64,000 nucleotides of DNA from Acetobacter malorum (GTDB lineage: Bacteria; Pseudomonadota; Alphaproteobacteria; Acetobacterales; Acetobacteraceae): positions 62,001 to 126,000 of the forward strand of contig NZ_JOPG01000022.1 in NCBI RefSeq assembly GCF_002153605.1, read 5' to 3'. The translations under genes and the position numbers were made by a program. The notes under the pieces were generated by a model. That model worked only from the letters and a program-made list of their open reading frames with translations. It ran no database searches and had not been told where the DNA came from. Below, piece after piece: positions 46,280 through 61,177 of this stretch. Each line of letters opens with the position of its first letter. Position 1 is the first letter of the stretch.

Positions 46280-46475
46280 CAGGCGCTCTTTCGAGAAAAC
46301 AATTTCATCCACCGATTTTGTGGATAAGTCTGTGGAAGAGCCGGGCTTGACACCCCGAAATCCGCAGATTTCCCGTGGTCCTGACGCATTGCATATTTTT
46401 TAGCCAAACAAAGCAACCTATTGATTTAAAACGATTTTATGTATCGCGCTACGTAACAGCCAGACCACACCTGAC

Positions 46476-46496
46476 GACTTTATTGAAAATAAAGTC
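46476..46496. other. Small perfect inverted repeat in the uvrC upstream region
   Basis: GACTTTATT and AATAAAGTC pair over nine bases around GAA, in the 265-base gap between uvrC and the upstream dipeptidase gene, 49 bases beyond the dipeptidase stop. It may end the dipeptidase transcript (no T run) or be an operator. The gap has no coding sequence. Confidence 0.35.
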
Positions 46497-46544
46497 TGTC
46501 AAGAGTGGAAGTGGACAAATGCCACAAAAATCTGGTTGCGGTTT

Positions 46545-47633
46545 TCAGCCAATAGTCCCGGTTTGTTCCGCTGCAACCGCTTCGGCTCGGGCCAGCAGAC
46601 GCATGAAATTTCCGCCCCAGAAAGCGGCAATCTCACTTTTGTCATACCCGCGCCGCAGGAGTTCCGCCGTCAGGTTCACCCCCTGCGTGGCGTTCTGCCA
46701 GTCTGCCAGCGCACCGCCGCCATCAAAGTCGGAGGAAATCCCGACATGCTCCACGCCAATCCGCCGCACCACATAATCAATATGGTCCACAAAATCGGAT
46801 ACGCCAGCCGAGCGCGCACCCGTCTCGTCTTTCGGCTTCAGGAAGGCAGGCATGGCGGTAATCTGAATAACTCCGCCGCTTTCTTTCAGTGCATCCAGCT
46901 GTTCGTCATCCAGATTGCGCGGGTGATCACACAGCGTCCGCACACAGGAATGGCTGGCCACCACGGGCACGGCAGAAGCCGTAACGGCCTGCAACATGGT
47001 CTTTTTGGACGCATGAGAAACATCGATCAGCAGGCCCAGACGGTTCATTTCCCGCACCGCTTCACGCCCCAGCGCGGAAAGCCCACCATGATTTTCCGGC
47101 TTATCGCCCAGACTGGGCCGATGCACGGCCGCATCCGCCAGCGCATTATGCCCATTATGGGTCAGCGTCACATAACGAGCGCCTTTGGCACGGAACTGCG
47201 CCAGAACCGCCGGGTTATCCCCCATGGCGTAGCCGTTTTCCACTGCGGGAATGACCGCCAGAACCCCCGCTTCATACGCCGCTCTGATTTCTGCCACGGT
47301 TGAACAGACGCGCGCCGTCACGCCGTTGTGCGTGCCCTGCATGCCGTTGATGACATCCAGCATGGCCAGACACTGCGCCTGCGCCTGCGCATGGCCTTCT
47401 GCATTCACCATCGCCTGCGCGATATAAGCCACAAAACATCCGGCAGACATGCCGCCCTTCTGCATCTTGGGCAGGTCAACACGGCGGGATTCCGTATCCT
47501 CAAACGCATCACCCCGGTCCGGCCAGGGGATATCAATATGGCTGTCCAGCGTGAACAAAGCGCGATGCAACGCTTGTGCTTCGGAGGACGGAACGGCGGT
47601 CTGGCCCGGCTGAGCCTGTGAGGATGACGTCAT
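46545..47633 (-). CDS. Membrane-dipeptidase (M19 family)
   Basis: A 362-aa zinc peptidase of the renal dipeptidase family. The first metal motif is FTLDSHIDIPW, then AVENGYAMGDNP, YVTLTHNGHNALAD, LIDVSHASKKTM, VVASHSCVRTLCDHPRNL and the GISSDFDGGG segment; the expected metal residues His, Asp, Glu and two later His appear present. No signal peptide is seen, so it is probably cytoplasmic. Substrates may be dipeptides including D-amino acid ones. Divergent from xthA. Confidence 0.9.
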   Translation of the reverse strand: MTSSSQAQPGQTAVPSSEAQALHRALFTLDSHIDIPWPDRGDAFEDTESRRVDLPKMQKGGMSAGCFVAYIAQAMVNAEGHAQAQAQCLAMLDVINGMQGTHNGVTARVCSTVAEIRAAYEAGVLAVIPAVENGYAMGDNPAVLAQFRAKGARYVTLTHNGHNALADAAVHRPSLGDKPENHGGLSALGREAVREMNRLGLLIDVSHASKKTMLQAVTASAVPVVASHSCVRTLCDHPRNLDDEQLDALKESGGVIQITAMPAFLKPKDETGARSAGVSDFVDHIDYVVRRIGVEHVGISSDFDGGGALADWQNATQGVNLTAELLRRGYDKSEIAAFWGGNFMRLLARAEAVAAEQTGTIG

Positions 47634-47734
47634 GAGAGAAAAATGGTCCTGTCAGTCAAGATTGCAAGGCGCATGCCCTGCTGTGCCTTCTCTTATGTGA
47701 CTGTTTTTTCTTGCTCCGCAAACCCGGATGCGCA

Positions 47735-48541
47735 ATGGCTCAGCCCATGCGACTTGTAACCTGGAATATCAATTCCCTCCGCCTGCGCCTGCCCCGGCTT
47801 GAAGATCTCGTCACCGAGCTGGCCCCCGACATTATTTGCCTGCAGGAAACCAAGGTGCCAGATCCCCTCTTCCCTGAAGACGCCGTGCGCGCTCTGGGCT
47901 TTGAGCATCTGCATTACAAAGGCATGAAGAGTTATAATGGTGTCGCCATTCTCTCACGCCATCCCATTACACCGCTGGACAATCTGCCGGACTGGCATGG
48001 CAAGGAAGATTGCCGCCATGTCGGGGCTGTTATCACCACGCCCTCCGGCCCCGTTGAGCTGCATGATTTTTATGTGCCCGCGGGCGGTGACATCCCGGAC
48101 CCGGACGCCAACCCCAAATTTGCGCACAAGCTGGCCTTTGTTGAGGAAGTGACAGAGTGGTTTGAGGAGCGCAAACCGGCCCGCGCCATTCTGGTGGGGG
48201 ACCTCAACATTGCGCCGCTTGAACATGATGTGTGGAGCCACAAGCAGCTTCTCAAAATTGTCAGTCACACGCCACCGGAGACGGAACGACTGAATCGCTG
48301 GCTGGAAACAGGCTTTGTCGACGCCATGCGGCATTTTATCCCGCCGCAGGAAAAACTTTATACATGGTGGTCCTACCGCAACCGGGACTGGGAAAAATCC
48401 AACCGGGGCCGCCGTCTGGACCATGTATGGGTGACGCCGGATCTGGTCCCGAGCCTCACTGGCATGACCGTCGTGCGGGAGGCCCGGAACTGGACCAGCC
48501 CCTCCGACCATGTGCCCGTCGTGGTCGATTTCCAGTTTTAG
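47735..48541 (+). CDS. xthA: Exodeoxyribonuclease III
   Basis: A 268-aa endonuclease/exonuclease/phosphatase-fold enzyme for abasic-site repair. Motifs: LVTWNINSLRLRL, ICLQETKVPD with the metal-binding glutamate, YNGVAILSR, LVGDLNIAP, WWSYRNRDWEKSNRGRRLDHVWV and the closing SDHVPVVVDF. Start at ATG 47735 or four codons later; ribosome site weak. It ends close to the convergent tamB gene, with a nested inverted repeat between. Confidence 0.95.
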   Translation: MAQPMRLVTWNINSLRLRLPRLEDLVTELAPDIICLQETKVPDPLFPEDAVRALGFEHLHYKGMKSYNGVAILSRHPITPLDNLPDWHGKEDCRHVGAVITTPSGPVELHDFYVPAGGDIPDPDANPKFAHKLAFVEEVTEWFEERKPARAILVGDLNIAPLEHDVWSHKQLLKIVSHTPPETERLNRWLETGFVDAMRHFIPPQEKLYTWWSYRNRDWEKSNRGRRLDHVWVTPDLVPSLTGMTVVREARNWTSPSDHVPVVVDFQF

Positions 48542-48617
48542 GAGGACCGTGTGAAGAGGCAGATATGTCTGCTCTCTTCACAGACCCAACACCCGAGCAA
48601 ACGCTGACTAGTCCTCC
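48541..48617. terminator. Nested inverted repeats between convergent xthA and tamB
   Basis: TGTGAAGAG (48550-48558) pairs with CTCTTCACA (48574-48582), with CAGA/TCTG inside. The whole is flanked by GGAGGAC (48541-48547) and GTCCTCC (48611-48617). No T run; likely a transcript-end structure for xthA. Confidence 0.5.
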
Positions 48618-48643
48618 GTGAACCGGTCATCCGCGCATATTCT

Positions 48644-53040
<4,397 letters not shown>

Positions 53041-53041
<1 letters not shown>

Positions 53042-54978
53042 CAGAACGTTTCCCCAAGACCGATGTACAAATCCCACTTATCGCCGCGATAGGCGCGGTT
53101 CAACGGCACCGCCACGTCCACACGCACTGGCCCAATGGGGGTGTAATAACGCACGCCACCACCGGCACCGACGCGGAGCGTGCCCGTAAAGGGCATACTG
53201 CTGCTACCCACCTGCCCGGCATCCACAAACCCGGCCATGCCGAAGCTTTTGAACAGCCTCTGCCGGTATTCAATAGACCCGGCATCAAGTGATGTGCCGC
53301 CAATGGCATAGCGCGTACGCCCATATTGCGGCCCCACACCCTGCCAGCGATAGCCTCGCACCGTAGCGCTGCCACCGGCATACATGCGCTGGTCAGGCGG
53401 AATATCGTAGGTGGATGCCCCCTGAATGCTGCCAATCATCCCCCGCAGCGCAATAATGCTGCGCCCCGGCTTGCTGATGCCCAGATGATGAAGGTCAAAA
53501 TAGGTCGAAGCCGACGCATTGAGGATAGCGAAAAAGGACGTACCACTCCCCTTATCCCCCAGCGAGACAGACGGCGTGGCGTTAATGCTGGCGCGGACAC
53601 CATGCAGAGCCGGCTCAATAGGGTTGCCTACACCCGTATTATCAAACGTCGCACCCAATGGAGCGGAGACAATTGTGTAGTCCCGGCTCACATTGAACTG
53701 TTCGATATTTTCCTGTTCGGCTGCCAGCCCGAAATTGATGTTCCAGTTTTTATCAATTTTGCGGGTAATCCCGGCATTCACCAGAAACGCCGTCTGGCGA
53801 TAAGACCAGAACAACTGGCGCAGCGCTTCAACCCGCACACTCAGGTTCTGGTTGCGACTATAAAAATCTGGCTTCATGAAATCCGCATACACATCATAAC
53901 CCAGCCCCTGCTGAGCAGAACCACCAAGGCCGGTAATGAGAGCCGTCAGCTTCAGGCGCTCGGCATTACCCAGAATGTTGTAATGCGTCCACGTCGCACC
54001 CACACGGGCACCAAGGTCTGTTGAATAGCCTGCTTCCGCCCCCACGGAGCGCCGTTTGGCTTCCTTAAGCGTAAAATCCAGCGGCATGGTGCCATTGACC
54101 GGCTTGGTAGAACCGTCCTTGACCGCCACGTTGGAAAACACACCCAGCGCGCTCAGGTCCTGCCGGGCCGCTTCAATCTTGGAAGGCTGATACAGATCCC
54201 CCTCCTGCACGGTCAGCCTGCGGCGCACAAAAGGTTCATGCACACGCTGCAACCCGTCCACATCAATCTTGCCAATATTGAGTACTGGCCCGGCAGAGGC
54301 TGGATAGACAATATCCAGCGTATGCGTTTGTGGCTGGAGATAAGCACGCGGCTTGTCCACCTGCGCCAGCGCATGGCCTTCTTCCCGCCAGACGTCCAGC
54401 AGGTTGCCGCCACTGCCAAGCACATTCTGCGCCACGGCGTCCTGCCCGGTCTTCAGGCCAAAAGCCGTCTGCTGCGCCTGTGTCAGCACAACAGGAGTGT
54501 TGGTCTTCGGGTCCACGACCCTGATGGACCCAAGGTGATAAAGAGGCCCCTTCTGCACCTTGATTTCAGCAGTAACCTTTTCTCCAGCCGGCACGCCGCC
54601 CAGCCAGTCGGACAGGGCCGGAGACATCCCGTCGACCGTGACGGAATCCTTCTCCTTTGCCCGATGCAGGGAAATCTGCACCGTGCCTTCGTAATAGCCG
54701 TAACTTTCCAGCGCAGAACGCAGCCGGTCATATTCACTGCGCACGCGGCCAGCCAGCGCAAACGGCCCCACGGCATGCGTGGCCTGCAGGCTTAGCAAAT
54801 CGGAGGAGGATTTCAGTGCGGCATCAAGATCCGCCTGCCCGGTGCCTGCCAGTTGCGTCACATAAGGCTGCGGGTCCGCAGCCCAGACGCAGCCAGCAGC
54901 AGCCCCCCACAGCGTCACGCCTGTCATCACACGATTCGCTGTCAGCACGAGGCCGTCCAGAACGCCTTTACTGCTCAC
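53041..54978 (-). CDS. tamA: Outer-membrane assembly protein TamA (Omp85 family)
   Basis: A 645-aa Omp85 protein: N-terminal export signal (the GTG start gives a longer leader; MTGVTLWGAAAGCVWA starting at residue 18 looks like the true signal), POTRA domains over about residues 40-270, and a 16-stranded barrel. The barrel has the loop 6 VRGYRW motif and ends FDVAVPLNR-like as VDVAVPLNRAYRGDKWDLYIGLGETF with a terminal Phe. Followed by tamB with a TGATG overlap. The start codon is uncertain: GTG 54978 or an internal ATG at 54927. Confidence 0.92.
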
Positions 54979-55264
54979 CTGCGCGCACCTCTGCTCTCAC
55001 GGCCTGTCTCACTCTCCCTTCCCTCACGCGTCGTGCATCCCGCCTTTTCATGATCACAGCCTGCGTCTTGCCGCAGCACCATGACAAAAATGAGATCATT
55101 TTCAGGTTTTTATGGATTTCTCCGCCCCAGAGTCCCTTGTGCCATCTTGCAGGCATCTTGCGAAGCACGATTGTCCGAGTGCATCAGTTCGCGTTATGAG
55201 AGCCTATGATTTGCCATTCCCGCCGCAAACCCAGCCTCTGCCTGTGCAAGGCAGACCCAAGATC

Positions 55265-56341
55265 ATGAAGCGTGCCTCCCCCGCTCAGGCGCGGTTTTCC
55301 GAGACATCAGCCCCGCCGGGACGTGATATCCTGTCGCCCCTGCCATCATGGGTCGAAAAATGGTGCCAGGTCAGCAACCAGGTGCAAGGCGGCCTGCGGC
55401 TGGGGGCTATTACCCTGTGGGTTCCGCTCTCCGTCGGGTTTGAAGCCTGCCTCCTGCTGGTGCCGGGCACCGTCAAAATCCGCTGGACGCGAGTGATCTG
55501 GGGCGTGCTGTGCAAGCTGCTGGGCCTGCGGATCCGGGTTATCGGTAAACGGGCTGGCACCGTGGGTGGCGCGCGGGCCCGAGCACGGGGGGAACGCCCC
55601 GTCATTTATATTTCCAACCACTCCTCATGGCTGGATGTGCTGGTGCTGGGCACATTGCTGCCGTCTGTGTTTGTGGCCAAAGGCGATATCGAGAAATGGC
55701 CCATCATGGGGCTGGTCTCCAAAATTGGCCGGACCATCTTTGTCAGCCGCCAGCGCAGCACTACGGGACGTGAGCGTGATCTGATGATTCGCCGCATGGT
55801 AGACGGGGATAATCTGGTACTCTTCCCGGAAGGCACATCGTCCGACGGCTCCCGCGTGCTGCCATTCATGTCCGCCTTCTTTGCCATCGCCAAACTACCC
55901 CGGCTGCGCAATGGCGAAAAAAGCCTGCTGCCCATTACCTATGCACCCGGCATGTCCCCCATCATCCAGCCGGTGTCCGTTGTGTATGATGAGCTGGAAG
56001 ACCTGCCCGTCTCCCGCCTGCGACGTCCGGTTTTTGCATGGTATGGCGATATGGATCTCGGCCCGCACCTGTGGCAGCTGGTGCAGTGGCACAAGTCCCG
56101 CGCCACCGTTGTCCTGCATGAACCGCTGGACCCGGAACTCTTCCCCAGCCGCAAAGCGCTGGCGCAGGCCGCATGGAATGCCGTCGCCCGCGGGGCGGCT
56201 GATCTGCGGCAAAACCAGAACCCGGCTCCACAGCCCGGCCGGTGCGAACCGTCAGAAATACCCAGCAACAAACCGCGTCTCATAAAACGTCTGCTTGACA
56301 GACTACCCCCACGTTTTGCTTCATACCTGAAGATCCGGTGA
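55265..56341 (+). CDS. plsC: Lysophospholipid acyltransferase (1-acyl-sn-glycerol-3-phosphate acyltransferase, PlsC family)
   Basis: A membrane-associated acyltransferase of about 358 aa. The NHSSWLD (HX4D) catalytic motif, [22 protein letters not shown] and [10 protein letters not shown] blocks are present, with hydrophobic N-terminal segments ([23 protein letters not shown]). It makes phosphatidic acid. The start is uncertain: ATG 55265, 55196 or 55112; I prefer 55265, where the ribosome site is weak. Followed by miaB after 127 bases; plsC-miaB-phoH-ybeY-corC is a familiar alphaproteobacterial order. Confidence 0.88.
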   Translation: MKRASPAQARFSETSAPPGRDILSPLPSWVEKWCQVSNQVQGGLRLGAITLWVPLSVGFEACLLLVPGTVKIRWTRVIWGVLCKLLGLRIRVIGKRAGTVGGARARARGERPVIYISNHSSWLDVLVLGTLLPSVFVAKGDIEKWPIMGLVSKIGRTIFVSRQRSTTGRERDLMIRRMVDGDNLVLFPEGTSSDGSRVLPFMSAFFAIAKLPRLRNGEKSLLPITYAPGMSPIIQPVSVVYDELEDLPVSRLRRPVFAWYGDMDLGPHLWQLVQWHKSRATVVLHEPLDPELFPSRKALAQAAWNAVARGAADLRQNQNPAPQPGRCEPSEIPSNKPRLIKRLLDRLPPRFASYLKIR

Positions 56342-56468
56342 GGACCCTCTTTCATGGCGCACTGCCCCTCCGTTTACGGAAAAGCCTCTTGACCTCTGGC
56401 CTCACTGGCCTGATTTCCTCCCCCTGCCGTATGGAATGGGCCTGCGGCGTGCCGGAGCCCCTGCTGTC

Positions 56469-57854
56469 ATGACTGGACTTCCTTCTTCCTCCACCGCACC
56501 ACGCGGCCTGCATGTCATCACATGGGGCTGCCAGATGAACGTGTATGACAGCGCGCGGATGAGCGACGTGCTGCGCCCGCTCGGTTACCAGCCGGTGGAC
56601 ACGCCGGATGCGGCGGACATGATCATCCTCAACACCTGCCATATTCGGGACCGCGCGGCTGAAAAGGTCTTCTCCGAACTCGGGCGGCTGAGGAAGATCA
56701 AGGACGCACGCGAGACCTCCGGCCAGCAGACCATTATTGCTGTTGCCGGCTGCGTGGCGCAGGCAGAGGGACAGGAAATTCTGGCCCGTGCGCCTTATGT
56801 GGACATTGTGCTCGGCCCGCAGACCTATCATCGCCTGCCGGAAATGGTGGCCCGTGCCGCACGCGCTGGTGGCGCGGTGATTGAGACCGATTTCCCCGCG
56901 GAGCAGAAATTCGACTTCCTGCCAGACACCGCAGCACCGCAGACGCCCGGCAACCTCACCGCCTTCCTCACCATTCAGGAAGGGTGTGACAAGTTCTGCT
57001 CCTTCTGCGTGGTGCCCTACACACGCGGCGCAGAAGTCAGCCGGTCTGTTACCTCCGTTCTGGCGGAAGCACGCCGGATGGTGGAAAGCGGCGTGCAGGA
57101 AATCAGCCTGCTTGGCCAGAATGTAAACGCCTATCACGGGACCGGCCCGGACGGAGACGTCTGGGATCTCGCCCGGCTGGCTTACGCACTGGCTGCCATC
57201 CCCGGCCTCAACCGCATTCGTTACGCCACATCGCACCCGCGCGATATGGATGACGCCCTGATTGCCGCCCACCGGGATCTGCCGGAACTCATGCCCTACC
57301 TGCACCTGCCCGTGCAGTCCGGCTCCGACAAAATCCTGCGCGCCATGAACCGTGGCCATACAGCGGATGACTACCGGGAGATTGTCCGCAAACTGCATGC
57401 GGCGCGGCCGGACCTCGCCTTGTCGTCTGACTTCATTGTCGGCCATCCGGGTGAAACGGATGAAGACTTTGAGGCCACCATGCAGCTGGTGCGGGATGTC
57501 ACCTTTGCACAGGCTTATTCCTTCAAATACTCCCAGCGCCCCGGAACTCCGGCCGCCGGTGCTCCGTTGCAGGTACCAGAGGATGTGAAAGACGCGCGCC
57601 TGCAAGCCCTGCAGGCCTTGCTGCGGGAACAGCAGGATGCTTTCAATCAGTCTCTGGTCGGGCAGACGGTGCCGGTCCTGTTTACGTCCGAAGGCCGCAA
57701 GCCGGGGCAGATTTCCGGGCGCTCCCCCTGGCTCCAGCCTGTGCATGTTACCGGCTCGCCTGATCTGATTGGCCGGGAAGTGCCGGTACGCATTACCGAA
57801 CGCCTGACCAACTCTCTGAACGGTATTCTGGAAGAGGAGAAAGTTTACGCTTGA
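56469..57854 (+). CDS. miaB: tRNA-2-methylthio-N6-dimethylallyladenosine synthase
   Basis: A 461-aa radical SAM methylthiotransferase acting at A37 of tRNAs. The N-terminal UPF0004 domain has [35 protein letters not shown] and AVAGCVAQ with three cluster cysteines; the radical SAM motif is [19 protein letters not shown]; the C-terminal TRAM domain holds [27 protein letters not shown] 56469 follows CGGAG; another ATG lies 11 codons upstream. Its stop overlaps the phoH start (TTGA). Confidence 0.97.
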   Translation: MTGLPSSSTAPRGLHVITWGCQMNVYDSARMSDVLRPLGYQPVDTPDAADMIILNTCHIRDRAAEKVFSELGRLRKIKDARETSGQQTIIAVAGCVAQAEGQEILARAPYVDIVLGPQTYHRLPEMVARAARAGGAVIETDFPAEQKFDFLPDTAAPQTPGNLTAFLTIQEGCDKFCSFCVVPYTRGAEVSRSVTSVLAEARRMVESGVQEISLLGQNVNAYHGTGPDGDVWDLARLAYALAAIPGLNRIRYATSHPRDMDDALIAAHRDLPELMPYLHLPVQSGSDKILRAMNRGHTADDYREIVRKLHAARPDLALSSDFIVGHPGETDEDFEATMQLVRDVTFAQAYSFKYSQRPGTPAAGAPLQVPEDVKDARLQALQALLREQQDAFNQSLVGQTVPVLFTSEGRKPGQISGRSPWLQPVHVTGSPDLIGREVPVRITERLTNSLNGILEEEKVYA

Positions 57855-58972
57855 GCACCATAGTCCAGCCCCTTTCCTCCGCTCCCTCCCTCTCTGGCGG
57901 CACCGCACCGGACAAACCGGTGACCTTGCTGTTTGAAGACAACACGCTGCTGGCCCGACTGGTGGGAGACCATGATCGCAATCTGCGACATCTGGAAGAA
58001 GGGCTGGATGTACAGGTCGCCCACCGCGGGAACCGGATCTCCATCAAGGGCACGCCGGAGCATGTCGCTCTGGCCCGCACAACGCTCAGCACACTTTACC
58101 AGAAACTGGCCGCCGGGGGCGTGGTGGATGTCAGCATGATTGAGGCTGTCATCCGCATGACCCAACTGCGCGAAAGCACAAGGCACACCGATATGCAGCG
58201 TTCAGGCTCTGAGACCGCGACACCCTCCCCCGCACCCCGTTCTGACAACACCCCAACGCTCCCGGCCCTGAAAATGCGCCACGGCGTGATTGAACCCCGG
58301 TCCCCCGGTCAGGCCGCCTATATGCAGGCACTGGCTAAAAAGGAGATGGTGTTCGGCATTGGCCCCGCAGGCACAGGTAAAACCTATCTGGCCGTGGCGC
58401 AGGCTGTGGCCATGCTACAGGCCGGTTCGGTGGACCGGATCATCCTCTCCCGCCCGGCGGTGGAAGCGGGCGAGCGCCTCGGCTTTCTGCCCGGCGACAT
58501 GAAGGACAAAATCGACCCGTACCTCCGCCCGCTATATGACGCCCTGCACGATATGCTGCCGGGTGATCAGGTCATGCGGCGGATGGCGGCAGGCGATATT
58601 GAGGTTGCCCCGCTGGCCTTCATGCGCGGGCGTACGCTCTCCCACGCGTTCGTCATTCTGGACGAAGCCCAGAACACCACCATCGCGCAGATGAAGATGT
58701 TCCTGACCCGTCTCGGGCCGGGTTCACGCATGGTGGTTACCGGAGACCTCACCCAGATCGATCTGCCTCCGGGCACGACATCCGGGCTGAAGGACGCTCT
58801 GGAAACGCTGGAAAATGTACGCGGTATCAGCATCACACAGTTTGACGCGGCAGATGTCGTACGTCACAGACTGGTCGCGCGTATTGTAGAAGCGTATGAT
58901 GCAAGGACGACGGCTCTCAGGGGATCGCCCCGTAACAATCGCCGTCAGGAGAACAATGGAACCGCCAAGTAG
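57851..58972 (+). CDS. PhoH family ATPase
   Basis: A 373-aa protein with an N-terminal KH-like region ([25 protein letters not shown]) and a PhoH ATPase domain: Walker [36 protein letters not shown], Walker [14 protein letters not shown] and [11 protein letters not shown]. PhoH proteins are phosphate-starvation or ribosome-associated ATPases/helicases. The start is TTG 57851, overlapping miaB. Overlaps the ybeY start by 17 bases, so ribosome-linked functions are coupled. Confidence 0.92.
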   Translation: MSTIVQPLSSAPSLSGGTAPDKPVTLLFEDNTLLARLVGDHDRNLRHLEEGLDVQVAHRGNRISIKGTPEHVALARTTLSTLYQKLAAGGVVDVSMIEAVIRMTQLRESTRHTDMQRSGSETATPSPAPRSDNTPTLPALKMRHGVIEPRSPGQAAYMQALAKKEMVFGIGPAGTGKTYLAVAQAVAMLQAGSVDRIILSRPAVEAGERLGFLPGDMKDKIDPYLRPLYDALHDMLPGDQVMRRMAAGDIEVAPLAFMRGRTLSHAFVILDEAQNTTIAQMKMFLTRLGPGSRMVVTGDLTQIDLPPGTTSGLKDALETLENVRGISITQFDAADVVRHRLVARIVEAYDARTTALRGSPRNNRRQENNGTAK

Positions 58973-59495
58973 CACAAGCCACGTTCACGCACGGAACGTG
59001 GCTGGCCCGGAAAGTCTTGCCACGGCAGGGTTTTTCCCATCATGCGCGTTTGAAGAAACGCCGGAAATTCTGATAGAAGACCGACGGTGGCACTGCCATG
59101 TGTCCCGCCCGAATCATCTGATACGGCGCGCACTGGCCGCCTGTGCAGGCTATGGCCGGCAGCCAGGCAGCGTTGTGCTCTCAACAGACCGCGCTGTGCG
59201 TGTCCTCAACGGGCAGCACCGCGGCAAGCACCGCCCCACCAATGTCCTGACATTTGACCCGCCCCCGGGTATTCCCGGCGGAGACGTTATTCTCGCGCTG
59301 GAAACAGTGCTGCGGGAGGCCCGTCAGTCCGGCAAATCCGTCAGCCACCATCTGGCACATCTGATCGTTCATGGCAGCCTGCATCTGGCTGGGTATGATC
59401 ATCATCAGGCGGGAGAAGCCCGCGAAATGGAAATGCTGGAAGCGCGCCTGCTCTCCCGGCTGCATATTCCCAATCCATGGAAGCCACGGGCATGA
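58956..59495 (+). CDS. ybeY: Endoribonuclease YbeY
   Basis: A 179-aa metal-dependent RNase of rRNA processing and ribosome quality control. The zinc motif is HLIVHGSLHLAGYDHH (histidines at about 139, 143 and 149), preceded by the substrate segment LNGQHRGKHRPTNVLTF. AGGAG stands five bases before ATG 58956, inside the phoH end. The next gene starts within its stop (ATGA). Confidence 0.94.
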   Translation: MEPPSSTSHVHARNVAGPESLATAGFFPSCAFEETPEILIEDRRWHCHVSRPNHLIRRALAACAGYGRQPGSVVLSTDRAVRVLNGQHRGKHRPTNVLTFDPPPGIPGGDVILALETVLREARQSGKSVSHHLAHLIVHGSLHLAGYDHHQAGEAREMEMLEARLLSRLHIPNPWKPRA

Positions 59496-60439
59496 GCGAG
59501 CACGAGTCCACACGGTCAGAGGGACAGGACACACCCAGTCGCGGCGGCCTGTTCTCCTTCTTCAGCCGCAAGAAGCAGGCCCCGGGCCTGCGCAGCTCCA
59601 TTGCTGCCCTTGTTCAGCAGGCCGCTAACGAATCGGAAACCCCGGAAGGTGAAAAGCCGGAGCTGGACCGGCAGGAGCGCGTGCTGATTGCCAACATCCT
59701 GCGTCTGCGGAACATCTCGGCAGATGACGTGATGATCCCCCGCCCGGATATTGTCGCCATGCCGGTCTCCATCAGTCTGGATGATGCTCTGGCCATGATG
59801 CGACGGGAAAACCACTCCCGCATGCCGGTCTATCGCAACCAGCTGGATGATATTGTGGGCATGATCCATGTGAAGGATCTCATCGCCTATGTCGGCACCA
59901 GCGAGGCGTTCAATATCGAACCCCTGCTCCGCCAGCCGCTGATGATTGCCCCGCAGATCCCGGTGATGGACCTGATGCTGCAAATGCGCCTGCGGCAGAC
60001 GCATCTGGCGCTGGTGATTGACGAATATGGCGGCGTCGACGGTCTCGTCACCATTGAAGACCTGATTGAAACTATCGTCGGCGATATTTCAGACGAGCAT
60101 GACGAGCCTGCCGTGACCATGATTACGGAACGCCCCGACGGCACGTATGACGTGGATGCCCGCTGCCCCGTGCAGGAATTCGAGCAGCGGATTGGTGCGA
60201 TTCTCACGGCTTCTGAAAAGGAAGCCGAAATCGAGACCATTGGCGGTCTGGTGTTCCGCATGGCGGGCCATGTGCCAGCCCGTGGCGAAGTGCTGACGCA
60301 CGAAAACGGCTATGTTTTTCGGGTGCTTGATGCTGATGCCCGACACATCCGCCGGGTGCGGGTCCGCAAACTCCCCAATGCCGCAGAACCCACGCCCAGT
60401 GACGGCGAGCGCGGCGACGAGCCCCAGCGTACGGGTTGA
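59492..60439 (+). CDS. CorC/HlyC family CBS-domain protein
   Basis: A 315-aa soluble relative of the magnesium/cobalt efflux protein CorC (also called hemolysin TlyC family). Two CBS domains (NISADDVMIPRPDIVAMPVS through DIVGMIHVKDLI, and IAPQIPVMDLMLQM through LVIDEYGGVDGLVTIEDLIE) precede the C-terminal CorC/HlyC domain (DGTYDVDARCPVQEFEQRIG, IGGLVFRMAGHVPARGE). There is no DUF21 membrane domain. ATG 59492 overlaps ybeY; 59477 is an alternative. The usual next gene, lnt, is absent. Confidence 0.9.
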   Translation: MSEHESTRSEGQDTPSRGGLFSFFSRKKQAPGLRSSIAALVQQAANESETPEGEKPELDRQERVLIANILRLRNISADDVMIPRPDIVAMPVSISLDDALAMMRRENHSRMPVYRNQLDDIVGMIHVKDLIAYVGTSEAFNIEPLLRQPLMIAPQIPVMDLMLQMRLRQTHLALVIDEYGGVDGLVTIEDLIETIVGDISDEHDEPAVTMITERPDGTYDVDARCPVQEFEQRIGAILTASEKEAEIETIGGLVFRMAGHVPARGEVLTHENGYVFRVLDADARHIRRVRVRKLPNAAEPTPSDGERGDEPQRTG

Positions 60440-60509
60440 CGGAAAGACCGTTCTGCCGTCATCCCTAAATCTCTGATCTGTTCAACCAGTAATGAAGCCA
60501 GGATTTCCG

Positions 60510-61136
60510 ATGTCCTTTTCCCGCCGCTCACTCCTTGTCACCGCTGGCACGGCTCTGGCCGCAACGGCAACGCACGGTCTGGCTTTTGCCGATACAGCTC
60601 CCGCAGCAGATCCGCGCATGACGACGCGTGAACTGGGTGATCCGAACGCGAAAATTGTTGTGGAAGAATGGTTCTCCCTCACCTGCATTCATTGCGCCCA
60701 TTTTTCCGAGAACACCTTCCCGCTGGTGAAGAAAAACCTGATCGACACCGGGAAAATCCGCTACGTTTTCCATGACTTCCCGACCGATCAGCTGGCCACC
60801 GTCGCCGCCATGGTCGCCCGCACCCTGCCGCCGGAACGCTATGAGCCGTTCACCGCGTCCCTGCTCGCCAGCCTCGACCGCTGGGCCTACATCCGGGACA
60901 GCAGCCCGCTGGAAGCCCTGAAGAAAATGGCCGCCTTTGCCGGTATGCCGGGTGATGTGTTCGACAAGACGGTCGCGGACCAGCAGCTGATGCAGTTCAT
61001 CCTGTCTCAGCAGACGGAAGCGCAGAACAAATATCATTTCGATTCCACGCCGACCTTCCGCTTCAACAACAAAATTCAGATGTCGAATGACATGACGTAC
61101 GAAGCCTTCGCCAAAAACGTGGCAGACGCCAGCTGA
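60510..61136 (+). CDS. DsbA family thiol:disulfide protein
   Basis: A 208-aa exported thioredoxin-fold protein. The N-terminus has twin arginines (MSFSRRSLLVTAGTALAATATHGLAFA), consistent with Tat or Sec export. The mature part has the redox pair C59 and C62 in LTCIHCAHF, typical of DsbA/DsbG-type proteins, and STPTFRFNN near the cis-proline. It probably oxidises or isomerises periplasmic proteins. AGGATTTCCG precedes ATG 60510. Placed next to smc, as in other alphaproteobacteria. Confidence 0.88.
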   Translation: MSFSRRSLLVTAGTALAATATHGLAFADTAPAADPRMTTRELGDPNAKIVVEEWFSLTCIHCAHFSENTFPLVKKNLIDTGKIRYVFHDFPTDQLATVAAMVARTLPPERYEPFTASLLASLDRWAYIRDSSPLEALKKMAAFAGMPGDVFDKTVADQQLMQFILSQQTEAQNKYHFDSTPTFRFNNKIQMSNDMTYEAFAKNVADAS

Positions 61137-61177
61137 CGCGCTCTTTCCCGTTTATCCTGCAGTAAGTCCGTTTCTGC

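Noticed and set aside
56352-57908. Long open frame (518 codons) on the minus strand
   Set aside because: It is antisense to miaB and the start of phoH, both fully recognised; the translation is rich in His, Gln and Arg without domains.
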